Of a stretch of DNA of 64,000 bases, positions 1 through 12,615 are shown piece after piece. Every line of letters begins with the position of its first letter. Positions within the stretch are counted from its first letter, which is position 1. The stretch is taken from assembly GCA_015039465.1 (NCBI GenBank), contig MU130359.1:368164-432163 (forward strand). Reading direction: 5' to 3'. This DNA comes from Phlegmacium glaucopus (lineage: Eukaryota > Basidiomycota > Agaricomycetes > Agaricales > Cortinariaceae). The translations under genes and the position numbers were made by a program. The notes below the pieces were generated by a model. That model did no database searches. It was not told the origin of the DNA and saw only the letters and a list, made by a program, of their open reading frames with translations.

Positions 1-155
1 AGAGGCTTCTCCAGATCGTCTTCTGGAAGTAAGGAAGTAGCCGTATGGAGCAAATCTGGATCATGGACCGCCGAATCTATATCAGCTGTATTAATTGTTG
101 GGTCAAATATTCACCAGAATGAAAAAAAAACGTACGATCAACCGATTCAAGTTGA

Positions 156-649
156 TTACTGCGTATCGTAGCATCTTCTTTGGATCCAGTAGCTGGTACC
201 CGGAATGACATAGCCATTGATAACATTGACTGTGCATCCACTTTGTTTCGAAAGTGAAGCGTAAATCCTGGTAATTAAAGGGCGAGTTAAATCGGCTGAC
301 TGTGACTGCCAGTGTGATGTTGGCTTACGATCACCCACGGACGGGGGTGTAATAATCTCTCCTATCTCGGTCCTTGTCAATTGAACACGGCCTAAGTCAC
401 CAGCTTCTTCGGATCTGGCAATGAAAGTGATTTCCTCCGAACTGGGGGGGCGAAATGGGAAAATCTTATCTGTTGCACTGTATGACGTTGAAACTTACAA
501 TTCGATAATTCCATTATGCTCCCATCTTGCCTGAGATATTTTTTCCAGCAACAGTGGCTGACCATCTTCCGTGCCAGGAACTAAGATCTCGACACTGATC
601 GTACTCGGGGCTGGGCGATTCTCATCGAGCGTCCACTCAAATGAAATAC
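156..649 (-). CDS. Unknown protein, partial (two exons seen)
   Basis: I do not recognise this gene. Two exons can be joined on the minus strand. The first runs from 649 (after a CTCTCAG acceptor) to 499 (donor GTAAGT). The second starts at 441 after a C-rich CAG acceptor and stays open to a stop at 156. The junction keeps the frame. The first exon encodes a stretch around ISFEWTLDENRPAPS and the second contains FIARSEEAGDLGRVQ. The pattern of Thr/Ser-rich, beta-strand-like segments without cysteine clusters could fit a secreted or cell-wall domain, but this is only an impression. No start codon was found. The 5' exon(s) above 650 are missing from the model, and the 3' end may continue beyond the window edge. 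Confidence 0.35.
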
Positions 650-2800
650 CTGAGAGAATCGAACAAAGAGGTGAGAAGGTTCAAGGGTCTTAAATTATTA
701 AAATCGTTACCCGTCAGACAGCCTTGCCTAAAGGATAGTTCAGCGTAGGTGTACACCAGACAACGGGCAAACATACCTATCTAGACCAGTCAACCTCTCG
801 GAAGGTTGTAACTCTGAATATTTGGGCTGCAAAATGCTACAATGGTAATTAAGATTAGGATTCTATTGTCGAAGAGGAGAAATGAAGCCGACCTTGATGA
901 TTTATGGCTGGGCTTCTGGAGGGTTATCTGGGGTGAAGGCCTGTACAGCCACGTTCCCCGATCAGGATATACATTGCCTTCAGCACGGCAGATCCGAGTT
1001 CTGTCAGATCAAGTGTCGAACAGATATCTTACGATACTATTCACTTATCCGCATATCTCTTGTACAAGTTGTAACGCCATGAGTTTTATTTTAAAGCTGA
1101 TCCAGGCACATGCGGTTGTGGGCGGATGGGGGTCGTTCGTGCCCCTCTAATCGACTGGAAGCTTTCTGACTGGATTCATAGCGCTCTGTAGATGATGTCT
1201 GTTAGGTTAGTTTACAGAGATTTGGAATGGAAGATGACGGACAGACCCTTGGACTTTTAGCAGCCAAATGTCGGCACACTGCAGCTGAGTTTGAAATTAA
1301 ATTGGCCTGTCTAAAGTTCTAGTAGAAGCCGACCGGCTAAAGCCGCACGAATAGATGCCAACCTCGATTTTTGTAAAGACCGAGTCCAATACTGAGAACT
1401 CGGAACCATGAGCAAGGACAAATCATGCGGGGAGTAGTGTTGATTTAACCCTCATTATTCTTTCCCATCACTTCTCTGATACGCTACTTGCCGAAATCAA
1501 CCTGTTCTTTGTTAACCTCCAACAGATTTTTCCTGCTACAAATAGAAAAGCAATTATCAAGCGACCAGTCCCTTACTACATAACTAATTACTTACCTCAA
1601 AATCAAACCGAGGAGGATTCCGAGGGAACGCGCCGTCCTCATTACTCCCATAATTTGCCCATAATATCCTTCTACACAAGATCGCCCTTGTTCACCGCAC
1701 CCACCTGCATGTCTAGGTAATTAATATCAGTTGTCACTACTTCCATTTCCCGACACTGAGCCAACACCCTACGTGTCTAGGTTAACACTCTTTCGTATTG
1801 CTTCCTTCCGGCAAAACTTGAAAGTCTCGTCGTCAAAATATGACCTGATTGCTACCTTCGTTCCAACGTACCAAATATGACATCTTGTTCCAGACACAAT
1901 CGACATCAACATACTGGCAGGATTTTTTCTGATCAGGAACATGTTTGCCTTCGTGATCGCCTTGATCCTCGCCTTGATCCTCGGTCTCTATATCTTTATC
2001 TTCGTGCTCTTCGTCCACATTCAATCTTTTCTTTTTAAACGTGCGGAGTGCGAGGCGGTATGATACTGTAGATAAGAATGGTCAAGATGCAAGAGTCTTA
2101 ATCAGCCTCGATTCCCCCACACCGAAGCTAAGGCGATACACACAGGTACGTCCAACAGAATACAGTAATAGATTCTCACCTTGTATTCGTCGAGACTCTC
2201 AATCGAAGTCATCGCGGAAGTTCGTGCATAGGATCCTGACAATGTGACCTTTGACCAGTGAACGGGATTGACGGGAGAGTCGAATGTTTGAGGTACTCCA
2301 AAGATGGCCGAAATTGAGAAAGCCTTGTCATGAACTGGACCCAGGCGGTGAAATGATCTCTTCCAAGTATATGACTGGAATATGATCTCGAGACGCCGCT
2401 GAGCTTCATCATTGGTTTAACTAATTCCTGTTTTACTTCATTCTTGCCGCACACGCGTTCGTGAACTGGAGCACATTCTTTTTATTTACCCCTGAATACG
2501 CACATGAAGCGGCCTCATGCAGTGAAAATCTGAGCCTTGCCTTGCGGCTTACGCCAAGGACCTTAGAGATAATGTGTAATTTTCAAACAATTTAATTGCA
2601 TATATTCTCTCATTTCATGATCCAATGCAGTGCTTTTGATAGAGCCGCTGATGATTACTCTGACATTTGACAAACGTTTTGTAGGGTGGTATATATTAGA
2701 GTTGTCCATCATTAAATATCCACTTGTACATCCATTTTTTTATGTATCAGCCTGTCGCATGTTTCATAATTCAACAATTCATAATGGTACATTAAAGTAG
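650..2800. other. No confident gene; weak acidic exon near 1833-2024
   Basis: No convincing gene was seen here. On the minus strand a short reading frame at 1833-2024 encodes a very acidic Asp/Glu/His-rich segment (EEHEDKDIETEDQGEDQGDH). It is preceded by a CTACAG acceptor. A possible upstream exon lies around 2190-2330, but the frames I tried do not join cleanly. This may be the tail of a decayed gene. The rest of the stretch shows no long frame, RNA gene or repeat that I can support. Confidence 0.2.
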
Positions 2801-2904
2801 TTACAAGGGACTTGTTAACGCCTGGGGTGGACTAAGGCTGAGAGCAATGAGCCGTGAGAACGACAATGCTACAGCTTGGATTTCAGATGTAAAGCATGAC
2901 GTAC

Positions 2905-3490
2905 CAGTTGGAGGACTCGTCAGAGTCGGTGGAGATAGCGCCGACTTCGGTCCATCATTGACACTGTCATAACTATCAAGTCTCTCCTTGTCGTTAGTGA
3001 ATCCGTAGGGTGAGCCATTCTTCATGTAGGTCGGTAGGTCTATCTCAGATTGCAAACGATGAATTTTTCTTTGCGAGGATCGACACTTGAGGAGTAGGAA
3101 TATAAACAATAAGAGTGCAAGCGCCGCTGATAGACCGCCGACAATGGGACCAAGTGCAAGTGATGGAGAGAGAGTAGGGTGTGAAGAAACGCTAGGTGTA
3201 TTGGTACTGGCGCCTTGCAGGTTATTTTATATCAGGATTATGATTTTGTTCAAGAAAAGAAGTGGCGCGACTCACTACTAGTAAGTGACCTGATAACTGT
3301 GAACTTGAAAGACGTCGAATCTACAATTGCCGCCGTGGCCATCGACAGAGTCGTCGGTGTGGGTAGAAATGTCGATATTATTAGGTGGATGATAAAGGAC
3401 CGAAAAGAAAGGCGTCGTTTTGGAACTCCCCACTGGCCAATGAATATAGTACTCCATGTGACACCCGGGCCCGTGGCAGTGATTAGGCAA
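2905..3490 (-). CDS. Fragment of a single-pass membrane protein
   Basis: The minus-strand exon at 2905-3213 lies between a TGCAAG acceptor and a GTACGT donor. It encodes a Ser/Thr/Pro-rich stem (STNTPSVSSHPTLSPS), one hydrophobic membrane segment (GGLSAALALLLFIFLLL), a basic stop-transfer run (KCRSSQRK) and a cytoplasmic tail rich in Ser and Pro. An upstream frame at 3278-3490 encodes an ectodomain-like stretch with several Cys and His residues (CHGPGCHMEYY), but I could not fix the splice between the two. The layout resembles the many type I membrane proteins of unknown function in Agaricomycetes. Start and end are unresolved, so this is a partial call with no function assigned. Confidence 0.35.
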
Positions 3491-3499
3491 CCGGGATTC

Positions 3500-4374
3500 T
3501 ATGTTTAACCTATCTTCTCGGAGAGGACATTTTGATCGAAGTCAGGGTGTGCTATATCGTTATGCCAGGCACTAGCCTGAAGGAGGCTGTTCTAACTTCT
3601 GCCGATGTTTAGTTCACAGGCAAAAAAAGAAATCTGTAATTTATTAAGTTGAGGATCGGCTAATAGGATGTACGCCATTATCATGTCGCAGAGTATTAAG
3701 ACGGACGAGGCGACACCATACGTGGACCATGGAACCGATCCTCGTGGGCGCTTGCATCTCAGTTGAAGCCTCTGGATATCATGATTCATCATTGATGCAT
3801 TGATGTTCCGGTGCACACGGCCGCCTGTCCAGGTCACAGCCCCGTTCTTGATTGATTTTGATGGGAGATTGGTCAATCGATCAGTACTTGCCATTTTCAT
3901 CTCCGTCTTTTCCAACAGATCAGGCTCAAGAATAGAAAGGTGTAGTACATCGTCAACAAAAGTGGAGGAGCCCTTACAAGTCACCACTAAGTAGTAGTGA
4001 ATCCAAGACATGATCCGACTTGGAGTCACCTTTGCAGGTCACAACCCCATCTCAATGTGAATGCTGCATAGCCATAATAATGTTGTCATTAACAGACATC
4101 TGGGCTGTCTGTAGGAATTCATTTTATTGACTAACTTTGACAGAGGAAATTGGTGTTTGGGAATTTCTAGCCTCAAATATGCCAAATCATTGTTCATGTG
4201 CTGCTTTGATGGCCCATACATGGTTATTGATGTGGACAAGGCTCATTCATGATTCAACAGTTACCCTCTCCCTAATTCCCCCAACACCTTTCCAGCCTTT
4301 CACACATCCATGGTTATTCCCTATAAATGACCCTGTATTCTTCCTTGCATGTGAATTTCCAAAACTTCCTCCCA
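3500..4374. other. No confident gene; flank of the hAT-like insertion
   Basis: A 145-codon minus-strand frame at 3592-4029 has no recognisable domain and no start or splice support. From about 4050 the DNA becomes AT-rich and repeat-like. This flank was probably continuous with the DNA beginning at 6963 before the insertion at 4384-6954. Confidence 0.2.
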
Positions 4375-4383
4375 CCATGACCC

Positions 4384-6954
4384 CAGTGTTGTATTCAAAG
4401 GGGTTTATTAACCCCCAATGTTTTACTCAAGCCTTAGCACTTAGAACCAAGTCTTAATTAAGGGTTGTATCTAAGGGGTTATATTTCAAGCAAAAATGGT
4501 GGATTTGGTCAGCTGTCAAGGTCATTGCATAATCCCTCCATTTCCTTGTCATCTGGGATCCTATCTTCCTCTGCCTCCTCATTTGCCAACAGTTCCATTA
4601 GTTGTGCCTCCCAGACAGGAAGTGATCACATGTAGGATTTTTAGCAGGTGGCATTTGTCATTTGGTTCAAGACCAGTAGAAGGTGTAAATTTATTTCTTT
4701 CAAAGCAGGGTTGCAAACTTGCAATCTGGGATAACTTTGACCTCACTCTTCTGCTGGCTTCTCAGTCATGCAAAATTTTGTCATGTGTTCCTAAGCCTTA
4801 ACTTAAGTCTTTGCGTATTCACTCGTTGTCTAAGCATATGAACCCCAGATCAACTACGGTTGATGCTGGGCAGGGGTATATATTAATAGAATAGAAACTA
4901 AGCGTTGCGAAATGAAAGCTGATGGCAAGTTGGGTGAAAGCGCGAAGCGCTTCCCGACCCGAGTAGCCTTCCAAGCCAGATTGGGGAGAGACGAGCTGCG
5001 ACACCCATGTTATAGGAGTCTGACGACGCGACGAGTGAGTCTCGTTCCCCAACTGCTAGGAGGTAGACTACTGTGCCCGTGTTTACCAGAGGTTGTCTGT
5101 TTGGTCACCCGGTAGAGCATCATCCTTGTCATCGAAGGAGGGATTGTGCTGGAATGATGTATTGTGGGAAGCTGAGTGTTGTGGAGGGGTGTAGAAAGTG
5201 TATGGTGGGGGAGAAAAACGACGACGTGAAGGGGTGTTCGATGCCTGTCGTGTGGGTGACCGAGAGCGTGAGCGGTCATGAAGGCGGCTGCTGCCACCGG
5301 CTGTCCTGGCATAGCGCTGATCCATCTCATGGCGATTGTGTCGCCTGGGGGTTCGCAATAGGTCTTGACGACCTTCCTGTGTGGTTAAGGTGCTGCGAGC
5401 GGCCCGTAACTTTATGTTGGTATTTTGGCATATATTTGGTAGTATATGGCATACAAAGTACAATATGTGGTGCATGGTGCATGGTGCATGGTGCGCAGTG
5501 CATGTTGCGTGGTGCGAATGACATGGCATGTAGTATACAGCACATGGTGCATGAGGGGTTGGATTGGTTATAATATAGAAGTGTAAAGGGGAAAGAAAAA
5601 AAGGGGGGGGGAAACAGTTAGTCGGTTTTAATGAGAAGCAATGATATTGAACTGACCTCGTTAAGCGAGAGGAGCTGAGCTCTGTCTAGTGTCTCCTTGT
5701 AGATACTTTGAAGCAACTCTTCGTTTATTACTCCAATGTTGAAAGCGGATCCGAGTTTGAGTTGGTCATGCCATTCCCAACGTACTCGTGCTTGGTAAAT
5801 GATGAGCGCCCGTTCACCGAATTCCCGTTGACGATAGGGGTGTAGTTCCAACTGTGTGAAGAGTTGGGCAAAGGCATTGATAGCCTTCTCTGACCACTGG
5901 AATCTAGTCATTAGTGGTATGAACATGTTCTTGGCCATAGACATCTGCCGAAAACTCAGCTCCGTATCGGGTACCACATTCTTGGATGCCTTTAGTGAAG
6001 AAACCGACTTCAATGAGATCGTGTCGTTGACCTTGGTTAAACCAAATGCGTCGTCATTTTGTGTGTGTTGGTGCTGAGTCGCATCGGTACATCCTTCCGG
6101 TGTGAGGTACCAAAGTTCCACATATTCGAAATCTTCAATTCGTCGCAGAGCATATTGGGCTGGTCTTGGGGCGATGTAGTTACCAACAATGACAGTATTG
6201 TCAAAGTCCTTCATTTGAGGCTTCTTCTTCTCGGTTTTTGTCCTCTCTTCCTGTTGCGCTGGTGGTTCCTGGACTGCCTGAAGTTGGTCTTCCTGCTGCT
6301 GTACTACCTCTGCTACGTTGGCATCGTCAATTACTTGCTGATCCCATCTTTGTATCCGTTCATCGTGATTTTGGGTCCAGGATTGGTCAAGTGCGTGAAT
6401 TGCCTGTTCTATAGTCATCCCGTTTTGAGTTAATGCATTTCGAAGGATGTCGTAGTGTTGGCTAGCATGATCTGGCATCGCTTCTAGATGAGGGTCATGC
6501 TCTAGTCTTTCGGCCATTGTGCTTTAAGGTTGTCGAGATGGTATTGTTTCGAGAGGGATTAAAGGGTTCCAATTTCGGCTTGAGTTATTAACAAGTGGTT
6601 TTATTTTAAAATAGAATTATTCATTGGTGATTCAAAACTTGATTAAAAACTTGATTTGAGCTTGGGTTAATGAGTGGTTTATTTCAAAAGGAGTGTATAG
6701 GATGTGCTTAGGAAGCGAAAACAAGCAAGAGCGAGGCACTGAACCAAATACTGAGAGTGAACGATGGGTGTCAAAGAAGAAGAAGCGCGCGTGACGCTGT
6801 GACTCCCTGTTCACTCAAAGACTTAATTCTACTCTACGCTTATTCTTCGCTAAGACGAGAATATTGAACTTAGAGATGTGCTTAATTGATATGAACCCTA
6901 GAATGTAATTAAGGCTTAAAGGTTATTAAGACTTGAGGGTTAGGTACAACACTG
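4384..6954. mobile_element. hAT-like DNA transposon, non-autonomous, with cargo gene
   Basis: The left end starts CAGTGTTGTA at 4384 and the right end finishes with its exact inverse complement at 6945-6954. The octamer CCATGACC lies at 4375-4382 and again at 6955-6962, which fits an 8-bp target duplication. One extra C (4383) separates the left copy from the terminus. CAGTG-type termini with 8-bp duplications are typical of hAT elements. Subterminal copies of AAGCCTTA/AAGTCTTAAT-like motifs occur near both ends, in opposite orientation. No transposase is visible. The only long frame is the gene of unknown function at 5083-6517, so the element would depend on a transposase supplied elsewhere, or the classification may be wrong. 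Confidence 0.6.
5083..6517 (-). CDS. Element-borne protein of unknown function
   Basis: I see two exons on the minus strand. The first, 5657-6517, begins at an ATG and ends at donor GTCAGT. The second, 5083-5409, follows an ACATAAAG acceptor and is less certain. Joined in phase 0 they give about 395 aa. The N-terminal third is Gln-rich and probably coiled coil (VAEVVQQQEDQLQAVQEP). The middle is a compact region with FEYVELWYLTPEGC. The C-terminal exon is Arg/Ser-rich (RSRSRSPTRQ). From general knowledge, multicopy proteins of this kind occur in mushroom genomes without assigned function; I do not identify a domain. The candidate 247-nt intron contains a degenerate CATGGTG repeat and a G/A-rich run. 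The gene lies wholly inside the hAT-like element, so it is likely cargo. Confidence 0.5.
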
Positions 6955-6962
6955 CCATGACC

Positions 6963-7900
6963 AACATCAGCAACAAAATTTTTCATCCATGATATCATTG
7001 ACAAGTCACAAATAACAGTGGTTGAGGCTGGCAAAATGTACAGGTTACAGACCCAAAGTGGATAATTGATTATCTGGTCCTCTACTTAAGGATGCTCAGG
7101 CCTTTGATACCTGGCTAGCCATATTGAAGACTAGGTAGTTTTTTTTCTACATACCTTTTTCTCTTTCTTCAATGGCTGGCTGGTGGCTCTTCCAAGGGGG
7201 TTTTTTTTCCCCAAAGGGTTTTGGATGCTCTGTGTTTTGACATTATAGATACTTTTTTTCTTTTTTCTTGCCCTCCCTCCTTACTTATTTATTTTGGGCA
7301 GTATTTGGGCAGCCTACTGGGATGGGGAGGTATAATCTTGGTTATTTTATTTCCTGCTGTATTTCCTACCTTCCTATCTAGGAAAGGAACCTTCTTATAA
7401 AAGAGAACACTCTCCATTTATTATTCCTACATCTTTTCTTCCTATATACTTTTCAGTATCATCATTATCTTGACACCATTCATATACAGAATATACCCTG
7501 GTCATATTCATTTCTTGTGTTAAGTCAGTGTTGCCTAGCTTGCGATAATAAGGCCAGGTTTCCAGATTGGAGGTTTCCCATGGGTGTACAAACAGATGGT
7601 TTTTGGTCAAAATCAACTTAATCTCTTCATTATGCTATCAAACAATTAATATAAAATCACCTAGAGTCATAATAGGCATCCTAATCTACTATACAGACAT
7701 TCATGTTCTGTCTCCTCAGAGATATCATTTCATTATTGTGTTTGGAGTTAAAAAAGGAAACTCAAAATGGTGTGCAAAGTACACTGTACATAGAGATATT
7801 TGTGTTACAGCCTTTATATTCCAAATCCACCCCTTTCAGTCCTTTGTACCACATTATTTTGTAGAGCAAAGGAGCCATGCTCCACCATAAGTTCAAGAAG
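6963..7900. other. AT-rich intergenic DNA
   Basis: The sequence is T-rich on the plus strand, with long T runs near 7140-7270. No gene is supported. It includes the region just 3' of the NLR-like gene, whose stop is at 7901. Confidence 0.4.
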
Positions 7901-10900
7901 CTAACATTGATACTGTATTGGAGAGAAAACATTGAGCAATGAAATAACCATGTGTAAAGGCCATACATACCTCTAGAAGCAAAAGTCCTGTTCCATAGCC
8001 AAGGCATATTTTGGACAAGTGATAGCTGACACAAATTGGCTTACGGAAAGGTGGTGGAATCCAAATTTTATTATGATGGAGGTTCATGGTGTGGAATATC
8101 ATATCCTGATATATATTAAGAAATGATAATTGGAATGAAAGATGAATCCTCCCATAAGCATCATGGTGGATAAAAACACCATCAGGAATTGATGATAAAT
8201 CAAGTGATTGACTGTTATCAAAAGATGGAACAAATGTATGCCCATTCAGCTCTGCCTCACACTCTCCTGTAGCTCTATTCCAGATCCATACAGTGTTATC
8301 CACAGATACAGACACAATATGCATACCATCAGGAGAGAAGACAGCAGAGTGGACACATCCTGAATGTTTCAGCTCTGCCTCACACTCTCTTGTGGCTACA
8401 TCCCAGATCTGTGCAGTTTTATCCCCAGATACAGACACAATATGCTTACTATCAGGAGAGAAGACAGCAGAGTGGATCCATCTTGAATGTTTCAGCTCTG
8501 CCTCACACTCTCCTGTGGCTGTATTCCAAATACGTGCAGTGTTATCTACAGCTGCAGACACAATATGCAGGCCATCAGGAGAGAAGACAGCAGAGTGGAC
8601 CTGACCTGAATATACTTTTAGCTCTGCCTCATACTCTCCTATGGCAGCATTCCAGGTCCATGTAATGTCATCAGATGCAGACACATTGTGCATATTATTT
8701 GGATGAAGGACAGTAGAGAGGACCTGACCTGAATGTCCTTTCAGCTCTGCCTCACACTCTCCTGTGGCTGCATTCCAGATCCGTGCAGTACTATCTTCAG
8801 ATGCAGACACAATATGTGTACCATCAGGAGAGAAGACAGCAGAGAGGACCTCATGTGAATGTCCTTTCAGCTCTGCCTCACACTCTCCTGTGGCTGTGTT
8901 CCAGATCTGGGCAATCTTATCTTGAGATACAGAGACAATATGCATACCATCAGGAGAGAAGACAACAGAGAGGACTGGACCTGAATGTCTTTTCTGCTCT
9001 GCATCACACTCTGCTGTGGCTGTATTCCAGATCTGTGCAGTATTGTTATCTTTAGATGCAGATACAACATGCATATCATCAGGAGAGAGGACAGCAGTGA
9101 GGACCTGACCTGAATGTCCTTTCAGCCCTGCCTCATTCTCTCCTACAGCTGTGTTCCAGATCCGTGCAGTACCATCATTAGATGCAGACACAATGTGCAT
9201 GCCATCAGGAGAGAAGACAGCAGACCAGACAATGTCTGAATGTCCTTTCAACTCTACCTCACACTCTCCTGTGGCTGTATTCCAAATCCATGCAGTACTA
9301 TCAGATGCAGACACAATATGTATACTATCAGGAGAGAAGACAGCAGAGAGGACTGGACCTGAATGTCCTTTCAGCTCTGCCTCACACTCTCCTGTGGCTG
9401 TGTTCCATATCTGTGCAGTGTTATCCTCAGATGCAGATACAATGTGCATGCCATCAGGAGAGAAGACAGCAGAGTAGACACATCCTGAATGTTTCAGCTC
9501 TGCCTCACACTCTCCTGTGGCTGTATTCCAGATCCGTGCAGTTTTATCCCCAGATGCAGACACAATATGCATACCATCAGGAGAGAAGACAGCAGAGTAG
9601 ACATGTCCTGAATGTTTCAGCTCTGCCTCACACTCTCCAGTGGCTGTATTCCAGATCCGTGCAGTTTTATCCCAAGATGCAGACACAATATGCATACCAT
9701 CAGGGGAGAAGGCAGCAGAGAAGACAATACCTGAATGTCCTTTCAGTTCTGCTTCACACTCTCCTGTGGCTGTATTCCAGATCCGGGCAGTTTTATCCCT
9801 AGATACAGACACAATATGCACACCATCAGGAGAGAAGACAGCAGAGTAGACCTCACCTGAATGTCCTTTCAGTACTGCCTCACACTCTCCTGTGGCTGTA
9901 TTCCATATCTGTGCAGTCTCATCATAAGATGCAGACACAATGTGCATGCCATCAGGAGAGAAGACAGCAGACCAGACAATTTCTGAATGTCCTTTCAACT
10001 CTGCCTCACACTCTCCTGTGGCTGTATTCCAGATCTTTCCAGTCCCATCATAAGATGCAGACACAACATGCATGCCATCAGGAGAGAAGACAGCAGATTT
10101 GACACTTAGCGAATGTCCCAGAACTGCTTCAGTCAGACTCCATTCTTTTCTCCTTCCCCAGCAGAGCTTCCATGGACAATCCATTTTATTCCCATATGTT
10201 TTCCAGATATCTGATTTTTCTGGGAGCCAAAATAATGCTGAAGGACATCCTTCAAGACTGTTGCTTCTAATGAAATCAAAATTTTCTTTCAGGAACATTT
10301 TAGCATCAATTATGGTTATCTTCAACAGGTTCTGGGCCTGGGCCTGTTATGAGTGCAATTCATCTACAGCAACACAATTACCTACCTTTGCCCAACTTTC
10401 TAGCTCATGCAGTGAATGCATTGCCATTCTCAACTTTCCTAGAATACTCAAACAATCCATCCATCGCAGCAGATGCTTTTGGAAAAAATGCCTCAACTTA
10501 TCAATTTCATTGTTGTTGTCTGCATATGTGAAATGTGAAACCCAGCTAGCACAAGCATAGGCAAGAGATTCAGAAATCTCTCCACATTTCCTCTCTGCCA
10601 AGTAAGATACCCTTTCTTCCTCTGACCATTCTTTCTCCATCAAGGACAGACATTGAAGTGCTAACTGCTTATTTGAAATACATGGGTCAAGGTAATGCTT
10701 TGAGGAGAGAATTTGATTGCTCATGAAATCATAGAGGGAGGCATGGAATATTGAGATAGGCATACCAGAGTCTTGAGATGGAATATATATCAAGGAATGA
10801 AGAGATGAAAGGGCAGCCACAGTTTGTTCTATGGGCATTTCCATCAAAGAACTGATGGCATTCATAGAAAGTGGATTACAGACATATACAACAGCTGTGA

Positions 10901-12615
10901 GAATCATGTCTATATTCATCCTCTCCTTTTGATTTGTAAAGGCATAGGCAGCATCCAAAATTCTTTCATAAAGAATATTCAGTGGATGGGTTACACCAGA
11001 TGTTGATTCCAATTTTGAATTGACCACATCTGAAAGACGTTGGGGCATGCTAGAGCTACCCTTCTGAGCAATATATTTACAGACAGTTGCTGCATAAACA
11101 AACAAGGTGCCAGACATGTTGGCAAGGCTTTCAAGTTCAGCCTGAGGAGGCCAATTGTGCCTCACTTGGCCACCAAGCAAGCAAGCTTTAAGGTAAAGCT
11201 TAATATCAGCCTTAACAATATCCTTTTCAACTTCATGAAGGATGAAATTGGAATGATCCCAAGAACAATCAAAAGTCTCCTTCAGCACTATTTCTGGACA
11301 ACTAGTGATGAAGAACTTGACTGGAAGAGATTTACTATGCTTTAAGATCATAGAAAGCAACTCAGCCACAAGGGACTGGTCAGAACACTCATCCAGGGCA
11401 TCAAGAACAATAACTGGGACTACTCCTCCCCCTCCAGTACTATTTCTATATGAAGTGAGTGGTCTGACCATGAAATTCAGGAATTGTTTGCCAATTCTCC
11501 AAGATATGCAGTCAGAACTTGGATCGGTTCTTATTACATCCAAGATAAGATGGGACAGAGAAGGGAGATACTTAGCCAACTGAAGGGAGATGGTGGGGAT
11601 GATGCAATGAACATCACTGGTATCAACCCGGAGATGAGAAGAGAAGAAGGTACCACCAAGGGAATCCTGTTCACGGAGGATTTCACTGAATGAGTAAGCA
11701 ATTGTCGTTTTGCCGGTTCCAGCCATCCCATTGAGCCAGTATACCTTCGTGGCCGTATCATCACTGGCCCACGCCCGCAATGATTCGAGGATTGCCTTGC
11801 GAGTGTTCTCCGTACATGCGTTGCGTGGAGATGCTGCGTCGTATTCTGCAAACTGGGAACGTGGCAGGAGCTTCTCACGTAGTGCATCCTATGAACCAGC
11901 GTTCAGCGCAGATCATCCGACTCCAAAGAGTATATTGCTCACTATAATTCGAAAGTTCGGTCCACTTCCATCAGCATTGGATGGTGCATGCATGTGAATC
12001 TGATATGATGATAGAACTGTCGATACACAGGTTGGCTGTTGTATAGATGGAATGATGCTTACACTGCTGGCCATGTTAAACGTTGGGTTGTGCAGGTATA
12101 CATCGTGAGCACCTTGGAAGGCAGACACTGGACTGTGGATGTTTGGGGCCGTGTACTAAATGAGAAGTGATTAACAACGGTAGTCCGTAAGCGCAACACG
12201 GACACTGACCGTGGATGGAGTTTCTAATCCTGGGCTACTAGCAGAACGAAGTTGCCTGGGCACAATAGGTATCGATGCTGAAACTGGTACGGAATTTGGG
12301 AAGGATAATGTGTCTGCTTCCGCGGTCACAACGGCTGTGGCAGCGTGATCGACGTTGACCACAGGGACCATTTTGAGCGGCAGATTGCTTGAAAGAATGA
12401 GGCGATCAAGTAAATAATCAAGGAAACGCAGGGAATTCCGCTGCTCACCTTGTTCCAGCATCTATCATTGCCATACGATTATCAGGGCTTGGATTCACGT
12501 CGATCGACAATGGTGTGGGCGGGTGTGACAAAGGAAGAGGAGAAGAGAGCTTCCCTTTGACATATCGAAAAGCTTTGGTTATGCGATTGTTCTTAGATGG
12601 TCTTTCACTCGACAT
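7901..12615 (-). CDS. NACHT-WD40 NLR-like (STAND) protein
   Basis: The gene can be assembled as six exons: 12449-12615, 12210-12387, 11943-12155, 10386-11888, 7971-10343 and 7901-7912. All junctions keep frame and the product is about 1481 aa. The N-terminal 115 residues are unclassified. Next comes the linker motif FQGAHD, which I recall from basidiomycete NLR-like proteins. A NACHT NTPase follows, with Walker A GMAGTGKTT near residue 240 and Walker B VIVLDALDEC near 350. After it come an alpha-helical region and 15 WD40 repeats (roughly residues 765-1385). The C-terminal block around GVFIHHDAYGR and KICLGYG also looks typical of the group. Family knowledge: such proteins (HET-E/HET-D-like) are intracellular sensors linked to non-self recognition and cell death. 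The intron at 10344-10385 removes an in-frame TAA. If it is not spliced, the gene is broken into NACHT and WD40 halves. Confidence 0.8.
8230..10100 (-). repeat. Fifteen tandem WD40-encoding DNA repeats
   Basis: The C-terminal sensor half of the NLR-like gene is a tandem array with a unit of about 120-126 bp, almost identical between copies. The constant core is SAVFSPDGMHIVSAS...IWNTATGECEAELKGHS. Variation is concentrated at three places: the residues after GHS (for example GEV, GIV, GHV, GCV, GPV, DIV), the two to three residues after SAS (YDG, RDK, WDK, GDK, EDN) and the residue before IW (K, Q, R, W, T). Several copies lack the Gly of GHS through a 3-nt deletion. The long plus-strand frames here are antisense shadows. 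Confidence 0.85.

Noticed and set aside
8293..9849. Long plus-strand frames opposite the WD40 array
   Set aside because: They follow the periodicity of the WD40-coding repeat on the other strand and have repetitive, domain-free products.
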